A DNA stretch of 64,000 bases, from assembly GCA_002900995.3 (NCBI GenBank), contig CM035309.1, forward strand, positions 1,990,389 to 2,054,388, read 5' to 3'. Source of the stretch: Ganoderma boninense (lineage: Eukaryota; Basidiomycota; Agaricomycetes; Polyporales; Polyporaceae). Positions 43,831 to 55,387 of this stretch are shown in pieces. Numbering within the stretch: position 1 is the first letter of the stretch; each line of letters starts with the position of its first letter. A model generated the notes under the pieces. It did no database searches and was not told the origin of the DNA. It worked only from the letters and a program-made list of their open reading frames with translations. Position numbers and translations under genes: made by a program.

Positions 43831-45589
43831 CTAGTTGAGCACTGTCCAAGCAGATGAGATAAATAGTGCCAATCCCAGCGAAAACATCCTTGTGGCACTT
43901 GCAAGCGAGATGCTGGAATTCGGCGTTGTGGCGGTCGAGCTAGAAGTTCACATGTCACGTTGTAAGTAAAGAAGCCAAATTGACCATATTGTGTACGTTT
44001 TACCTAGCGGAACTTAAGCTTGAGGTGCTGGTGCCCGAGTGAGAAGCCGTGGAGCTGCTATTGGTGCTGTTCGATGACGGAACCCCATTTCCTACCCTCG
44101 CGCTGGCATTGAATGCAAGGGTGGTATTGGACTGCAGCGTCCATGTAATTCCGCCCATCACATGTCCAAGGAACAGGGAGTCCTGATGGAGGGCGTGTCA
44201 GAAATGACAGATATAAATGCATGCAGGACGGGAACGAACCTTCCAGGTCTCGTTGAGGTGTCCGAGACTCGTGTAGAAGCTACGGCCTGCGGTACCATTT
44301 GCGTCGATACCTGCACCATGCTCCTGATACCAAGCTACGAAGATGAGGTCATTTATTTGAGGCTTGTGGGATTGTCCAAGAAATTTAGTTTACCAGTGGG
44401 ATGAGGGGCTCCTTGGTCGTATTTGCGAGGTCCAGGATCTTTGCCTAGTTTCAGCCAATAATTCCATCCTACCGTATAGTGCGAAGAGACTGACCCGTAT
44501 AACTCGATTCATCTGCAGACAGAACGACAACGGCGCCGATAGCTCGAGGGTCAGACTTGAAGTTGTACCTATATCATCAAATAAAGAGGTCAGCTTCCAT
44601 CGTATACGTACTACCCCGCTTCCTGTGGGGACAGTTGACAAGCTATCCAGCGGGATGTAGATGTCATGCAATAGAACTTGTATGTCCGTTGGTGATGCTC
44701 TCAAGACGAGCTCTCCGAAGACTCGGAGTAAAGAATATGCACTCTCGCAGCATGCGATAGCGTTGGATCCTCAACTGCACATCGACCATAGGCTTGAGAC
44801 CTCTGTGTGGCCTTCTTACAGACATGGGGACTATGCTGCGCGCCCATCACGAGCCCAGCTCCCGCAAAGACAGATTCATAGTCAGGGCTTACATTTCGTC
44901 TCGCACGGGCCATACGCTCATAAGCCCAGCAGTACTGGGGTGCGAAGGACCAACCACGTCAACGTTCTGAAGCATATCGTTAGTCCATGAACAGGAGATC
45001 GGACAGCTTCTACACTTACAGCATTTGTTATCTCAGGATGGTAGTCGAATGCAGCTCCTACACAAGGGGGACATTATGAATTGACAAGGAGGAACATGAG
45101 GGCAAAGGTCGTACTGACCGACTTCCTCCTGGTACCAGGTGGTATTCCGTAACGCATCCGATGCAGCATGGACGGCGACAAAATTTCCACCGAGATCCAG
45201 GTAGTGTCGGAGCGCAGTCTTTCCCGCGTCATCCAGCACTATCCCGGACGGGTTGAACATGGCTGTGTGCATTGGAGGAACTGACAGTGATGCTCACCTT
45301 CGCCGGTATTGCTCAAAAACAACAACGCATCATACTGTGCCAGGGTATCGTCCGTGAACCAAGTCTTGTCCTCTGTGTGGTCAAACGCGATATTGGAGTC
45401 GGGTCCGAGCTGCACGAGGGCGTCGACGGCCGTGGGTATAGAGTCGTGGCGGAAGTCCGCCGTGGCAGAGTAGATCAGGATACGGGCCACATTGGTTTGC
45501 TCTGCGACCGCTGGACGTGCCCACAGAAGTAAAGAAGACAGCAGAAGACTGAGCATAGAGAATCCGAGCAGGGACCCTGGAGGCATCAT
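43831..45589 (-). CDS. ThuA-like domain protein, GPI-anchored
   Basis: A secreted protein with a ThuA-like (trehalose-utilisation) domain, a class I glutamine-amidotransferase-like fold. Exons: 45298-45589, 45119-45238, 45020-45057, 44893-44966, 44495-44568, 44394-44444, 44240-44334, 44004-44182 and 43831-43939. The signal peptide is in MMPPGSLLGFSMLSLLLSSL. Domain marks are RILIYSATADFRHDSIPTAV, YDALLFLSNTGEG, YLDLGGNFVAVHAASDAL, PSHPSTAGLM, DEMYNFKSDPRAIGAVVVLS, WYQEHGAGIDANGTAGRSFY, TSLGHLNETWKDSLFLGHVM. A Ser/Thr-rich stalk and a hydrophobic end (MFSLGLALFISSAWTVLN) follow, so a GPI anchor is likely. All phases agree. One intron, 44569-44892, is 324 bases, far longer than the others. Substrate in fungi is unknown; a carbohydrate-related role is inferred from the family name only. 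Confidence 0.88.
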
Positions 45590-46710
45590 CCACGGCGAGT
45601 CCTAGAACAGCTTTGGGGTAGCTGGCGGTCAAGGTATGGGGATGAGGAGACTGAGTAGGACAAGACTGTTCCCGTAAGAATATATCGAAGTCTTCACGGG
45701 CCTCACCGCCCCTGCCCGGCACGCGAACGGTGGTAGTTGAGGCCGAATGTCGGACTGATGCGTGCCGTCGCAGAATGTCCCAGCGGCAGAGAGGTGAAAG
45801 GCAAGGAGACCGGTATGCGCACGGCATTGGAAGAGAGCACACCACTGCCATTGTGCCAGGCCAAGCCAGTGCAAGGGGTGGTGTAATGTATAATATCATC
45901 GAGGCTGGTCTTGAATACTGTTGATCATCATCGCCTCTTTCCAAGACCCCGACTCGACCGCCTTAGAACCGACAAGACACTAGCAATAGGGAAGTCAGGT
46001 TCAATAGAAGGAGTATGCACGAGCTGAAGGCATTCGAAGCGCCGAGACTTGGAGATGCATATCAAGTGTCCATGAAGGACTTCTATCAATGCCATATCTA
46101 TCTGCCAGCTGACTTGCCTTCAACGCTCGTCCGTCCGTCCCGTCGTCGTTGCCCTTCACGCGAACGATGTATCGTACTACTCGCTCTACTGGCGTAACTA
46201 AGACTTACAGTTCAGTACAAAGCGGCACCCTTGTGCCTCCTCGTACGTGCTCGTCGTGACCAGATATGGCGATGCTGTGTCTCGCGGTCGCCGGTCCGTA
46301 ATCGTGGTCTTATGATTGGCGGGCTGCGAAGCGATTGCAGACCGACGTCATTCTCAGAGGGGATCGCTCATTTCATGCTGCGCGCAGGATGGTGCACGGA
46401 GCGTACGCGCCTGGCAAACGATACCCAGCTTCGCTCAGGAATTTTCAAACTCCGAGGCTCATAGGCGTCGAATACCAAGACTCAAATACTAGAAATGACT
46501 GACTGCTCGTTATGTGTCTCAGAACTACGCACCAGAAGCGAAGAGATGCAGCCACGCTCCTGGCCGCACAGCGCGCGGACCTGGTGCCCTTGCTGAGGAA
46601 CGAGCACGAGCTATCGTTTTGCAAGGCGCTGTTCTCACAGCACTCTTGCTTTACGACCACAGCTTCTCCAGACCCCGAACAACCCTTTCCGAGCCCAACA
46701 CTTTCGCAGC
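45590..46710. other. Divergent intergenic region
   Basis: A 1.1 kb gap between the starts of the ThuA-like gene (minus) and the Rieske/AIF gene (plus). It should carry both promoters. Open frames near 46500-46750 are shadows of the gene start. Nothing else was recognised. Confidence 0.5.
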
Positions 46711-49337
46711 ATGTCCCAGAAGACGATCGCCGTCCTCGATGCATCTGAGTTGAAGGATGGAGAGATGTGAGTCCTGATTCATCCCTTCACCGCAGCGTAC
46801 AGGAGGATGGGGGTCGGACGGCCGAACGAACGAAGGGGTTTCTCGATCCAAGCGATATCGGGACCTTGTGCGGCCCTCGCGCTTTCAGGAGCTGCCCTGC
46901 CATTATCCTCGCGCTTGAAGCCGACATGTTGAAACCTGCGATGTAGGAAGCAAGTCGAGTTTGAGGGCAACGGCAAGGTCCTCCTTTCGCGCCTTGGGGA
47001 CAAGATTCATGCGACGAGCGCATTCTGCACGCACTACGGTGCGCCCCTCGCCAAGGGAGTTCTGACTGCGGACGGTCGCGTAGTCTGGTGCGTCCTCGTC
47101 CTTGTGACTGTTCTCGCGGTTCACCGGGAAGCTAAGGTGCCCGTGAACTGCGCAGCCCGTGGCACGGAGGTGAGTGGATTTGCCGGAAGGGGGGGATGTA
47201 TGCGTGAACGGATGCTTACTCTCACCATCGCGAATACAGCATGCTTCAGTGTGTGCACCGGTGACATTGGTACGTCCACCGCACGCCCTTTTCCGCTGAA
47301 CCACTGTCGCTGAACGCGTTCCTATCAGAGGACGCGCCTGCGCCGGATGCACTCCATAGCTTCAAGGCAGAGGTCAAGGACGGGAAAATCCTCGTTACCG
47401 CAGACCCGAGTGCAACTCTGAGCGCGAACAAGGCTCGACCGCCGACCCTGCTTGCCACTGGTGCCGGCGCCCAAGGGAAAGGTGTCGTCATCGTTGGCGG
47501 TGGGAGTGGAGCTTTCATGTGCATTGAGAGCTTGAGAGAGGTAAGAACTCTCCGGCACCTGAGCTTGATGCTAGACTCAAGGACCATGGGGACCAGCACG
47601 GGTACAACGGTCCGATCACGGTCTTGTCTAAGGAGCCTTACAGCCCGATTGACCGGTCAGCTCAATATCCCCTGCATTCGTATGAGGCTGGGTACTGACT
47701 AACCTTGCGGCCTTGTGCAGAACGAAGCTGAGCAAAGCTCTCATCACCGATGCGTCGAAACTCCAGTATCGGTCGGTGGCGGAGCTCCGTGCCAAGTACG
47801 GCGTCGACTTCCGCGCGAGCGTCGAGGTGACTGGCGTCGAGTTGGGGTCGAAGGAGGTCGTCGTTGGGCCTAATCAAGAGAAGGTGTCATACGACACACT
47901 TGTTCTCGCGACCGGCGGGACGCCCCGCCGTCTCCCCATCCCGGGCAAGGACTTGTCGAATATCTACACGTTGCGCGGCGTCGAAGATGCCAAGAAGATC
48001 GACACGGGTATGTCAGCGTTAAGCAATAGCTCGCCAGGAATGGATGCTCACTAGATACGGCACCACAGCGGTCACAGAGGGCAAACGTTTGGTTGTCATC
48101 GGCTCGTCCTTCATTAGTATGGAGCTTGTCGTCGCTGTGTCGAGCCGCAAACTGGCGTCCATCGACGTTGTGGGGATGGAGGAGTTCCCCTTCGAGGTGG
48201 TCCTCGGCAAGAAGATCGGTGCTGGTCTCAAGAAGGTTCGCATGCTCTTTTCGTGAGCTTTTCATCCGAAGCGAAGCCCTAAATCGTGTTCCAGTTCCAC
48301 GAGTCGAAGGGCGTCAGGTTCCACATGCAGTCGAAGATCGAGAAGATCGTTCCTTCGGGCCAGGATTCGTCCTTGGCGGCGTCCGTTGTCGTACAGGGCG
48401 GCGGCGGCGGCGAGAGCACCACCCTCGAGGCGGACGTCGTGGTCATGGGTGTCGGCGTTGCGCCAGCCACTGAATACTTGAAGAACAGCAAGGGCTTTGA
48501 GGAAGTTGTAGGACGGGACGGGGCGGTGCAGGTCGACGAGTTCTTGAAGGTGAAGGGTATTGATAGTGTATATGCTATTGGTGCGTCCACTGGCCCGTTA
48601 TGCTCGATATATATACTGAGTGGATTGCTTCACCGTAGGCGATATTGCGTTGTACCCCCAACCGGGCACGGGAGAGTTGAGGAGGATTGAACACTGGAAC
48701 GTGAGTGCCCGTGAACGTCTCCCGGGTACTTATTCTGAGACTCACCGTGAACGCAGGTTGCTGGTAATCAAGGGCGTGCTGTTGGTAAGACCATCGCGGA
48801 GGGCAAGGGCCAACCGTTCGTGAAGGTCCCGCTGTTCTGGAGTGCACGTGAGTACATAACGGTGCGCGATACAGCCATTCATACTCACGCGAAGTGTATA
48901 GAGGGCCAGCAGTTGCGCTACTGTGGGATCGGTGCTGGGTTCGACGACGTCATCATCGATGGTAACCCAGACGAGATGAAGGTACGCTTCACACCTAGCT
49001 TCACTTCTACACCGTAATCCATATGTGTTTGTGCAGTTTGTTGCATATTACACCAAGGGAGAGAGGATTGTCGCAGTGGCAAGGTACCTTGTCTTCCTTC
49101 GTGCTCCAAACGTTTGCCTTCCTGACATGTCTGCAGCATGCAGAAAGACCCTGTGGTGTCTAAGGCATCCGAGCTGCTCAGGCTTGGACTCATGCCATCC
49201 GCGTCCGACATCAAGTCTGGAAGGGTCACGGTAGGAATGCTGAAACCAGTCGTTATGACTTGCGCTCATCGCTCGATTGTCAGGACTTGCTCTCCATCGA
49301 CATCTCGACTGTCAAGGCGAAGGCGAGCATGGCGTAG
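46711..49337 (+). CDS. Rieske-domain AIFM3-like FAD oxidoreductase
   Basis: An apoptosis-inducing-factor-like (AIFM3/AIFL) NAD(P)H oxidoreductase with an N-terminal Rieske [2Fe-2S] domain. Exons: 46711-46766, 46947-47087, 47156-47169, 47240-47269, 47329-47540, 47597-47655, 47721-48007, 48069-48235, 48295-48580, 48639-48700, 48757-48847, 48902-48981, 49037-49083, 49137-49224 and 49284-49337. The cluster ligands are in CTHYGAPLAKG and CPWHGACFSV, the second on a 14-base exon. The FAD fold begins VVIVGGGSGAFMCIESLRE; YDTLVLATGGTPRRLPIPG is the usual ATG motif. The second dinucleotide site reads RLVVIGSSFISMEL, where the family usually has Gly in place of the last Ser. VYAIGDIALYP binds FAD. The end (SIDISTVKAKASMA) lacks a peroxisome or ER signal. 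All phases agree. Confidence 0.92.
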
Positions 49338-50059
49338 GTCGGAGATAGAGCTGGATTTGTACGAATACGAAGCTGTCAGGAACTGTTGCACTGTACAAAA
49401 GACTTCACATTACCGGAAATGTAACATAGTGGTGTACCACGTAGCACGGGAACGACGACATGTGAGTGAGAACTTGAAGGGGAGGGTTGTTGGACGCAAC
49501 GAGGTGACCAGTGCAGCTCGGGGGCTAGCGTGTGTGACCTCCATGGCCAGGTATGGGCGCCAGGCGGAAACGAAGCAGACGTGAACAGACGTGAACCCCC
49601 CTCAGCCTGCACGGCTGCAACGCTGAACTACAATTGAACTAAGTAGATCGAATTCTTTTTTGAGTCCCAAAAATAGAAACTCAAGCGCGCGACCCAACGG
49701 CCCGGGCAACCGTTCTGCGCCCCGTCGCCACCGTCGCAGGCTGGCATCATGGTCCCAAGTCTATGGTAAAATGGGCGTCGGGAATGAGTCTTCGAGTGTC
49801 TTCTTCTCCCAGAGTAACATCGGGTTGTCAGAGCCTAACCTCCAGTTGAATGCCGCCTGATCCCCACTTCTGTGATTCAGTACATATTCTAGCCACTACC
49901 TACTAGAACATGACATCGACTTCGCAGCATGCGCACTACTACTATAGTACATACATCCGGCACCTACCAGTAATCCATGGCGTAAAAACATTAATATCGC
50001 TATCTCCGCTGGAATGAACAACCGAGCATGCGAGACTTCTCATCCTAATCATCCGGTCC
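49338..50059. other. Convergent intergenic region
   Basis: A 722-base gap between the stop of the Rieske/AIF gene (plus) and of the F-box-like gene (minus). It includes some AT-rich sequence around 49860-50010. No gene or repeat was recognised. Confidence 0.5.
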
Positions 50060-51675
50060 TTACTCGCCGCCCCACGGGTGTCGAGTCGTCACCGCATTGC
50101 CGGCACTCTCGCTGGGTTCCCTTCGACTGCGGACTGCATGGCGTGTACGTCCATCTCGGTCCTCGACAACAGATATCTGAACCTCCTTGAGCGATGTGGC
50201 ATTGGCGAGAAGCATGTCCGCGTAGGCGTCCACGTCCATGTCTCGAAGGTAGACTTCGAACGGCATGAGGGGCATCTGGTTCCCACCATCGCTCTCGGCG
50301 CGACGGCGGACCACTCTCATCCAGGTCAAATCCAGGCTGAGCTTGAAAGTGGGCACGGAAGACGCGCGGACGACGTCGACGAGCAGGTCCTACGGTGATG
50401 GATGATGAAGCGACATCGCGGCGTCGAATTTCCATCGGGAGCAGAGACTCACCAGGATCTCCTCCACGACCACCGTTTCGTCGGCTTCGTTGATATTGAA
50501 AAGGACACACAGCTCAAGCACTTGTAGGCGGCCCTCTTGGGAGAGCACATCGCGCACGGCGTCGTCCAAGAGCCATGACGCTCCTGGTAGCCGAAGGGCA
50601 AGGTCCGACGGGCGGACATCCAGGATGATGTCGTTGAGGAAATTGGGGTCCACCCCGAGCTGCTCGAAGCTGAGCTCGACGGAGGGAATGTGGCACATCA
50701 AACCCCAGACCCATAGGAGGAGGAGCGAACCCTGGAGCTTGCGCAGGGACTGCCAAGTCCCGTGGTGAGTTTGATATTGCATGGCCATTACCCGACGCTC
50801 ATGCCACGACAGTTCGGCTTGTAAAGCGGCGTAATGGAAGTACGTGAGCGATTGGATGTTTGGAAATGCACGGATGTAGTCTTCGACATACGGAAGGCCC
50901 GTACAGAATAGCTCGAGGCGTGTCACGTTGGCGTAGCATGGACCGTCGGGTCTAGACACCGGAAAACTCGCGCTCAAAGACTCGAGGGTAGATTGGGAGC
51001 CTTCGAGGAGGAGGATGGGATTCATGTCGGGCTCAGAGGGGTCTCGTCTTCTGGCTCTGCGCTATGGACACCAAAGTGGATTTTCGCCGTGACGAGGCTT
51101 GACCGAAGCGTTCGAAGAAGCGTCGCACAATGCACCCCGGTTTCCGAGATGTCTATGGTCTTCAGGGTCCTGAGCTTCGCGATCGCGGGGCCGAGGGTAG
51201 GATGGAGGGCTAGCAGGGCTTCAGCCGCCGAAATATGGAGGAAAGTAAGATTGGAGGCAGCGAGGGCGAGGATCTCAAAGAAGAACTGAAGGATAGGAGG
51301 AACGTTTTCTGTTGGCTTGTACAGGTCAATACTGAGCTTGTTGAGAAGTGTGAGGCGGCGAATGCATTCGCCCGGGGTGCCACGGGCGTGCAAAAAGAAT
51401 AGGAACGACAAAAGCCCGATTTCGTGGCGCAACGTGAGTCCGTCCGCAAGGAGGTACTTCGTGCCTGCGTAGTTGAGTGCGTTGCACGTCTGCATGAGGT
51501 TGGAAACAACTCTGCGACCGGCGTATGACATGATGATGTGCATGACGTCCAAGTTCCATGACTCCACGTATAGATGGGACTGAGGATCCAGAGTGATGGA
51601 CTCCGGGGTGCTTGTGAGGTCCAAGTTCATCGATGAGAAAAGTTGCAGGAGAGGACTTGTTGGAGTCATCATCAT
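50060..51675 (-). CDS. F-box-like protein, one frame break
   Basis: A probable F-box/leucine-rich-repeat-like protein of the expanded basidiomycete type. Exons: 50453-51675 and 50060-50389, joined in phase 0. After MMMTPTSPLLQLFSSMNLDL the F-box-like segment is VESWNLDVMHIIMSYAGRRV followed by SNLMQTCNALNYAGTKYLLA. Then come degenerate Leu-rich segments (RLTLLNKLSIDL, LTFLHISAAEALLAL, LRTLKTIDISETGVH, NVTRLELFCTGLPYVEDYI). In the G run (plus strand) at 51038-51041 one base appears missing. With one more, the chain continues from EPEDETP through SEPDMNPILLLEGSQ; as written, it stops after DETPLSPT. Such proteins usually recruit targets to SCF ubiquitin ligases. No target can be named. Confidence 0.75.
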
Positions 51676-51993
51676 GGGATGTATGAGATTGCGGCATGAA
51701 AGACGACAGTGCGAGATTATCAGCGTAAAGGAGTAAGGTCACTGCGTCTGCAGCTACTTGACGCACAGTGCGTCACATGGAGGGGGAGCAAAAACCGAGA
51801 GAGACTTGACTCTTGAGAGCAACGAGAGACGGTAACGCGAACCCCGTGATCGTGAACGCGTCAACGACGCGTCGGAGCCGAAGCCATTTCCATTAGGCGC
51901 ACGTTCCCCTTCGCGGCCCTACCACCACTACTAGCCACTACCACACCCCAGAGGCATCACCACCACACGCTCCTGCTGCTTACGAACTTGATC
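51676..51993. other. Divergent promoter region
   Basis: A 318-base gap between the starts of the F-box-like gene (minus) and DNA polymerase eta (plus). The plus-strand side is a CT- and CA-rich leader (51900-51990). No TATA box was seen. Confidence 0.5.
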
Positions 51994-54813
51994 ATGGCCT
52001 CTATCTCGGGTGGAAGTTCACCCAAACCGCCCTCCGCACCATACTGGAAAGGCAAGGGGCGAGCGACCGAGCATGACTTTGACGACCTCAACCCGACCAT
52101 CACCTACCGGCACCTCCTATCCTCCAACCTCGGCGTGCGCGACCCGCTGCGTGTCGTCGCGCTGTGCGACAGCGATGCCTTCTACGCCGCGTGCGAGCAG
52201 GTACGGCTGGGGATCGACCCCGCGCTCCCGCTCGTCGTGCAACAGTGGGAGGCGCTCATCGCAGTGAACTACCCTGCACGCAAGTACGGCATCTCGCGCA
52301 TGGACAAGGCGCGAGACGCGAAGAAGCGTTGCCCGCACCTAGTCGTCGTCCACGTCGCGACATACAAGGAGGGCGAGCCCGAGCCCGGGTACTGGGAGAA
52401 CCCCGACACGCGCACGCACAAGGTGTCGCTCGACCACTATCGGAGGGAGAGCATGAAGATCATTCAGATGTTTAAGGAGGGACTGCCGGACGGCGAGGTT
52501 GGTGAGTGTCTGCTTTCGCATTTCTTTGAGGCTCTGAGGGTGGGCAGGGGCCAGGGTCAGGAAGAGCTGCTTTGGCCTGACGTGCTGCTTGGGTCAGAGA
52601 AGGCGTCCATAGATGAGGCATTCATCGACTTCACGCGACCTGTGCGTGAGGAGATGCTTCGAAGATATCCGCACCTCGCGAGCGTCCCGGCTGACGCCCC
52701 AAACGGATTGGACACGCCCCTGCCGCCTCCACCACCGATATCCTGGAAGGGCAAGGGTACAATCGTTCCTGTGGTTCCCCCAAAGGAGGAGCAGAAGAAG
52801 GAAGACGTCAAATCTCCAGACGGCGAGTCTAGTGTCGAAGACGAGTCATCTGCGGCGGAAGTAGCTTCGAACGCCTCAGAGCCGGACGGTGAGGTTGAGG
52901 AGGATGCTGTAGCAGAAGACGACGAAGAAACAACCTGGCACGACGTTGCGTTGTCCATTGCTGGAGAGCTCATGATGCGAATACGAGAAGACATTCGGAC
53001 AAAGCTCGGATACACTACCTCTGCCGGTCTTGCAAGAAATAAGTTTCTTGCTAAGGTGAGTTCATTGAGTTGCCTCCTCGGTATAGAGATGTGTTCTGAC
53101 TGTCTGTTTGCAGCTAACGGCATCGTACAAGAAACCAATGAACCAGGTTAGCAACACCGATCATGTTCAGCGCGTATTCCATAGCTAATGTCGTGGTCAC
53201 CAACAGACTATTCTACGCAACGCCGCCATCCCCAATTATCTTAAACCTATGCCATTTCAGAAGGTTCGCAGCCAGAAGAGTATGCATCGTTGTCATATTC
53301 TCAGCCATGACTGCTTTACTTTGCAGATCAGATTCCTAGGCGGCAAGTTAGGGAAAGCGCTCGCGGAAGAGTACGACGTCTCCACCGTGAGCGACCTGCT
53401 GTGCGTTCTTGTCCGTACCCTGCATCGTCAGTAATTTGACACAGGAGTGAACTCGCAGGACAATAAGTCTCGGTAAGTCGACAACGCGACGAAGACACCG
53501 CTCTATTGCTTAGGAACGGGGTCTCCGGTCACAGAGGAAATGCAAAGGAAGTTCGGGGAACACTCCATCTGGGTCTACGAGATCTTTCGGTAAGTAATTC
53601 GTGTACGCTGCGTCCCTTCGCTGATCGCTCACATCACCTTGGAGAGGGATTGACCGCTCCGAAGGTACGTTCGCTTGCTCTGATTGCCACTCCCACGCCG
53701 GCAATGCAACATCTCACATCCTTTCATTACTATCGGCGCACCATTCGGGTAGTCAAGGAGAAGTCTGCGGTCAACAAGAGTATGCTTGCCTCGAAGAACC
53801 TCCCGAAGCCTATCACGAAGGCGACCGAGGGACAGCATTGGCTTCGAGTTCTCGCCGCGGAGCTCGCCCTGCGCCTTAATGAAGCGCGAGATGCCGACCC
53901 GGCATTGTGGCCAAAGACCATTGTACTGCACATACGACAAGGTGAGGTGTAAGCTGCGCCTGCATTACCCCTATTGCTTGTCTTCTCTTGGGGATTTCAG
54001 CAGTTGACATGCTCTCGTATCTATACAGGTTATGAGACCGCGCGATCAAAACAGCTCCCGTTCCCATTCGCCAGGAGCGTGACAACGGATGTGATCGCCT
54101 CTTTTGGCAACAAGCTATGGAAGGAGCTCGTCGGGACTGCGGGCTCGACCCCATTCAAGATAACCAGTGTCCAGCTGTCGTTCTCGGGGATCGAATCCAT
54201 GGAAGCCGGACAGCGCAGGATCGAAGGATTCTTCGCTGCGCGAGGGGCGTCGGACGACCAGAATGCATCCGAGTCTGATGTCGCGCCGAGCGCCAGTGAC
54301 TCCAATGGCAAACCACCAACAAAACGCACAATAAGGGACACAAGCAAACCACCATCGAAGCGGCCGCGGTCCAGCTCGATCGCCAACACCCACCCTGAAA
54401 CGACAAGTGGCAAGAGGCAGAATACCGGTGAACTTGAAGATCAAAACATCAAGTCGGATTTGTCGGCGCGGGTCCGGGATGAGCGTTACTCGTTCCTGTG
54501 CGAGAAATGCCATGAGCGAATATGGCTAGCGGACGCACCGGCAATATCACGGGTGGAGGGTGATGCAGGTGGAAGTGGGGCAGGCAAGACTGCTGACGAC
54601 GCGATCAGAGAAGATGCTCTCGCGGCTCTGCGTCTCGAGCACGCTGATTTTCACTTTGCAGAGGAGCTCGCTGCTGCGGGAGATGAGCGCGCACCGAAGC
54701 GTGTCATTCGACCTGCAGACAGGCCGACTTCGAGTTCGACTGTTACTGCCAAAAAGAGACAGAAGAAGGCGGCAAATCATGGGATTGCCCAGTTCTTCAG
54801 CAGGAAGCAATGA
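51994..54813 (+). CDS. DNA polymerase eta (Rad30-type), translesion synthesis
   Basis: Y-family DNA polymerase that copies past UV photoproducts in the nucleus. Exons: 51994-52501, 52598-53055, 53114-53146, 53207-53263, 53327-53400, 53459-53472, 53514-53589, 53645-53664, 53753-53941 and 54029-54813. The catalytic acids are in VALCDSDAFYAACEQV and KASIDEAFIDF. Other marks are NYPARKYGISR, SAGLARNKFLAKLTASYKKP, NQTILRN, FLGGKLGKAL and IWVYEIFRGIDRSEV. An acidic insert of about 60 residues separates palm and catalytic loop parts. The tail has a UBZ-type zinc finger (CEKCHERIWL ... LEHADFHFAEEL, Cys2His2) and a PCNA-binding end, NHGIAQFFSRKQ, with Asn where Gln is typical. The first intron (96 bases) is in frame with no stop and may be retained in some transcripts. 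Confidence 0.95.
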
Positions 54814-55387
54814 CGCGGTGGGGAACCTCAATCTGACGTGGGTTGCGAGGGGTACTATGTGGTATGACACCGGTGGTGCGCGTGTGCCAGGCAAGATTGT
54901 TGGCGAACATGATTGGTGGAGCGGCACCCGGATTTGAATTGGATGGTGGACGAGTGCGAGGAAGGTTTACGGAAGTGATGCGCATTTGGGATGGGATGGC
55001 TGGCGAATGACGGCAACGGGGGCAGACGAGATCACATATCATGATGGCACTGCCACGGAATGGCGGCGGTGGATTGCAGACAAGTCGGACTGCACCGTCG
55101 TCCTCCGCGTGCAGCTTCCCGCTGTTTCTTCGTTCGCCTCCTTCCACGTCTCCTTTCTGTCTCCTTTCTCTCCCTTCGTTTTTGGACTGGTTCCCCGTCT
55201 GCTCAGGTCAGACCCCTCGTTTCGACCACAGGCGCAGGACGACCTTCAACTTTGCGGTTCACAGCAAGTTTTGGCCAGTCTGTCCGGGACAGTTCGCTGC
55301 TTTGAGCCCTTTTTTCTACCCCTTCGGCTTCGTTCTTCTGTCCTGCCTGCCTTTTTTTCGCCTTTGTCCAAGGTCCTGTCGAACACC
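54814..55387. other. Intergenic region before GPCR-like gene
   Basis: A 574-base gap between same-strand genes. The right half (55110-55380) is strongly pyrimidine-rich with several CTTTCT and CCTTT tracts, typical of fungal leader sequences. No separate feature. Confidence 0.5.
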
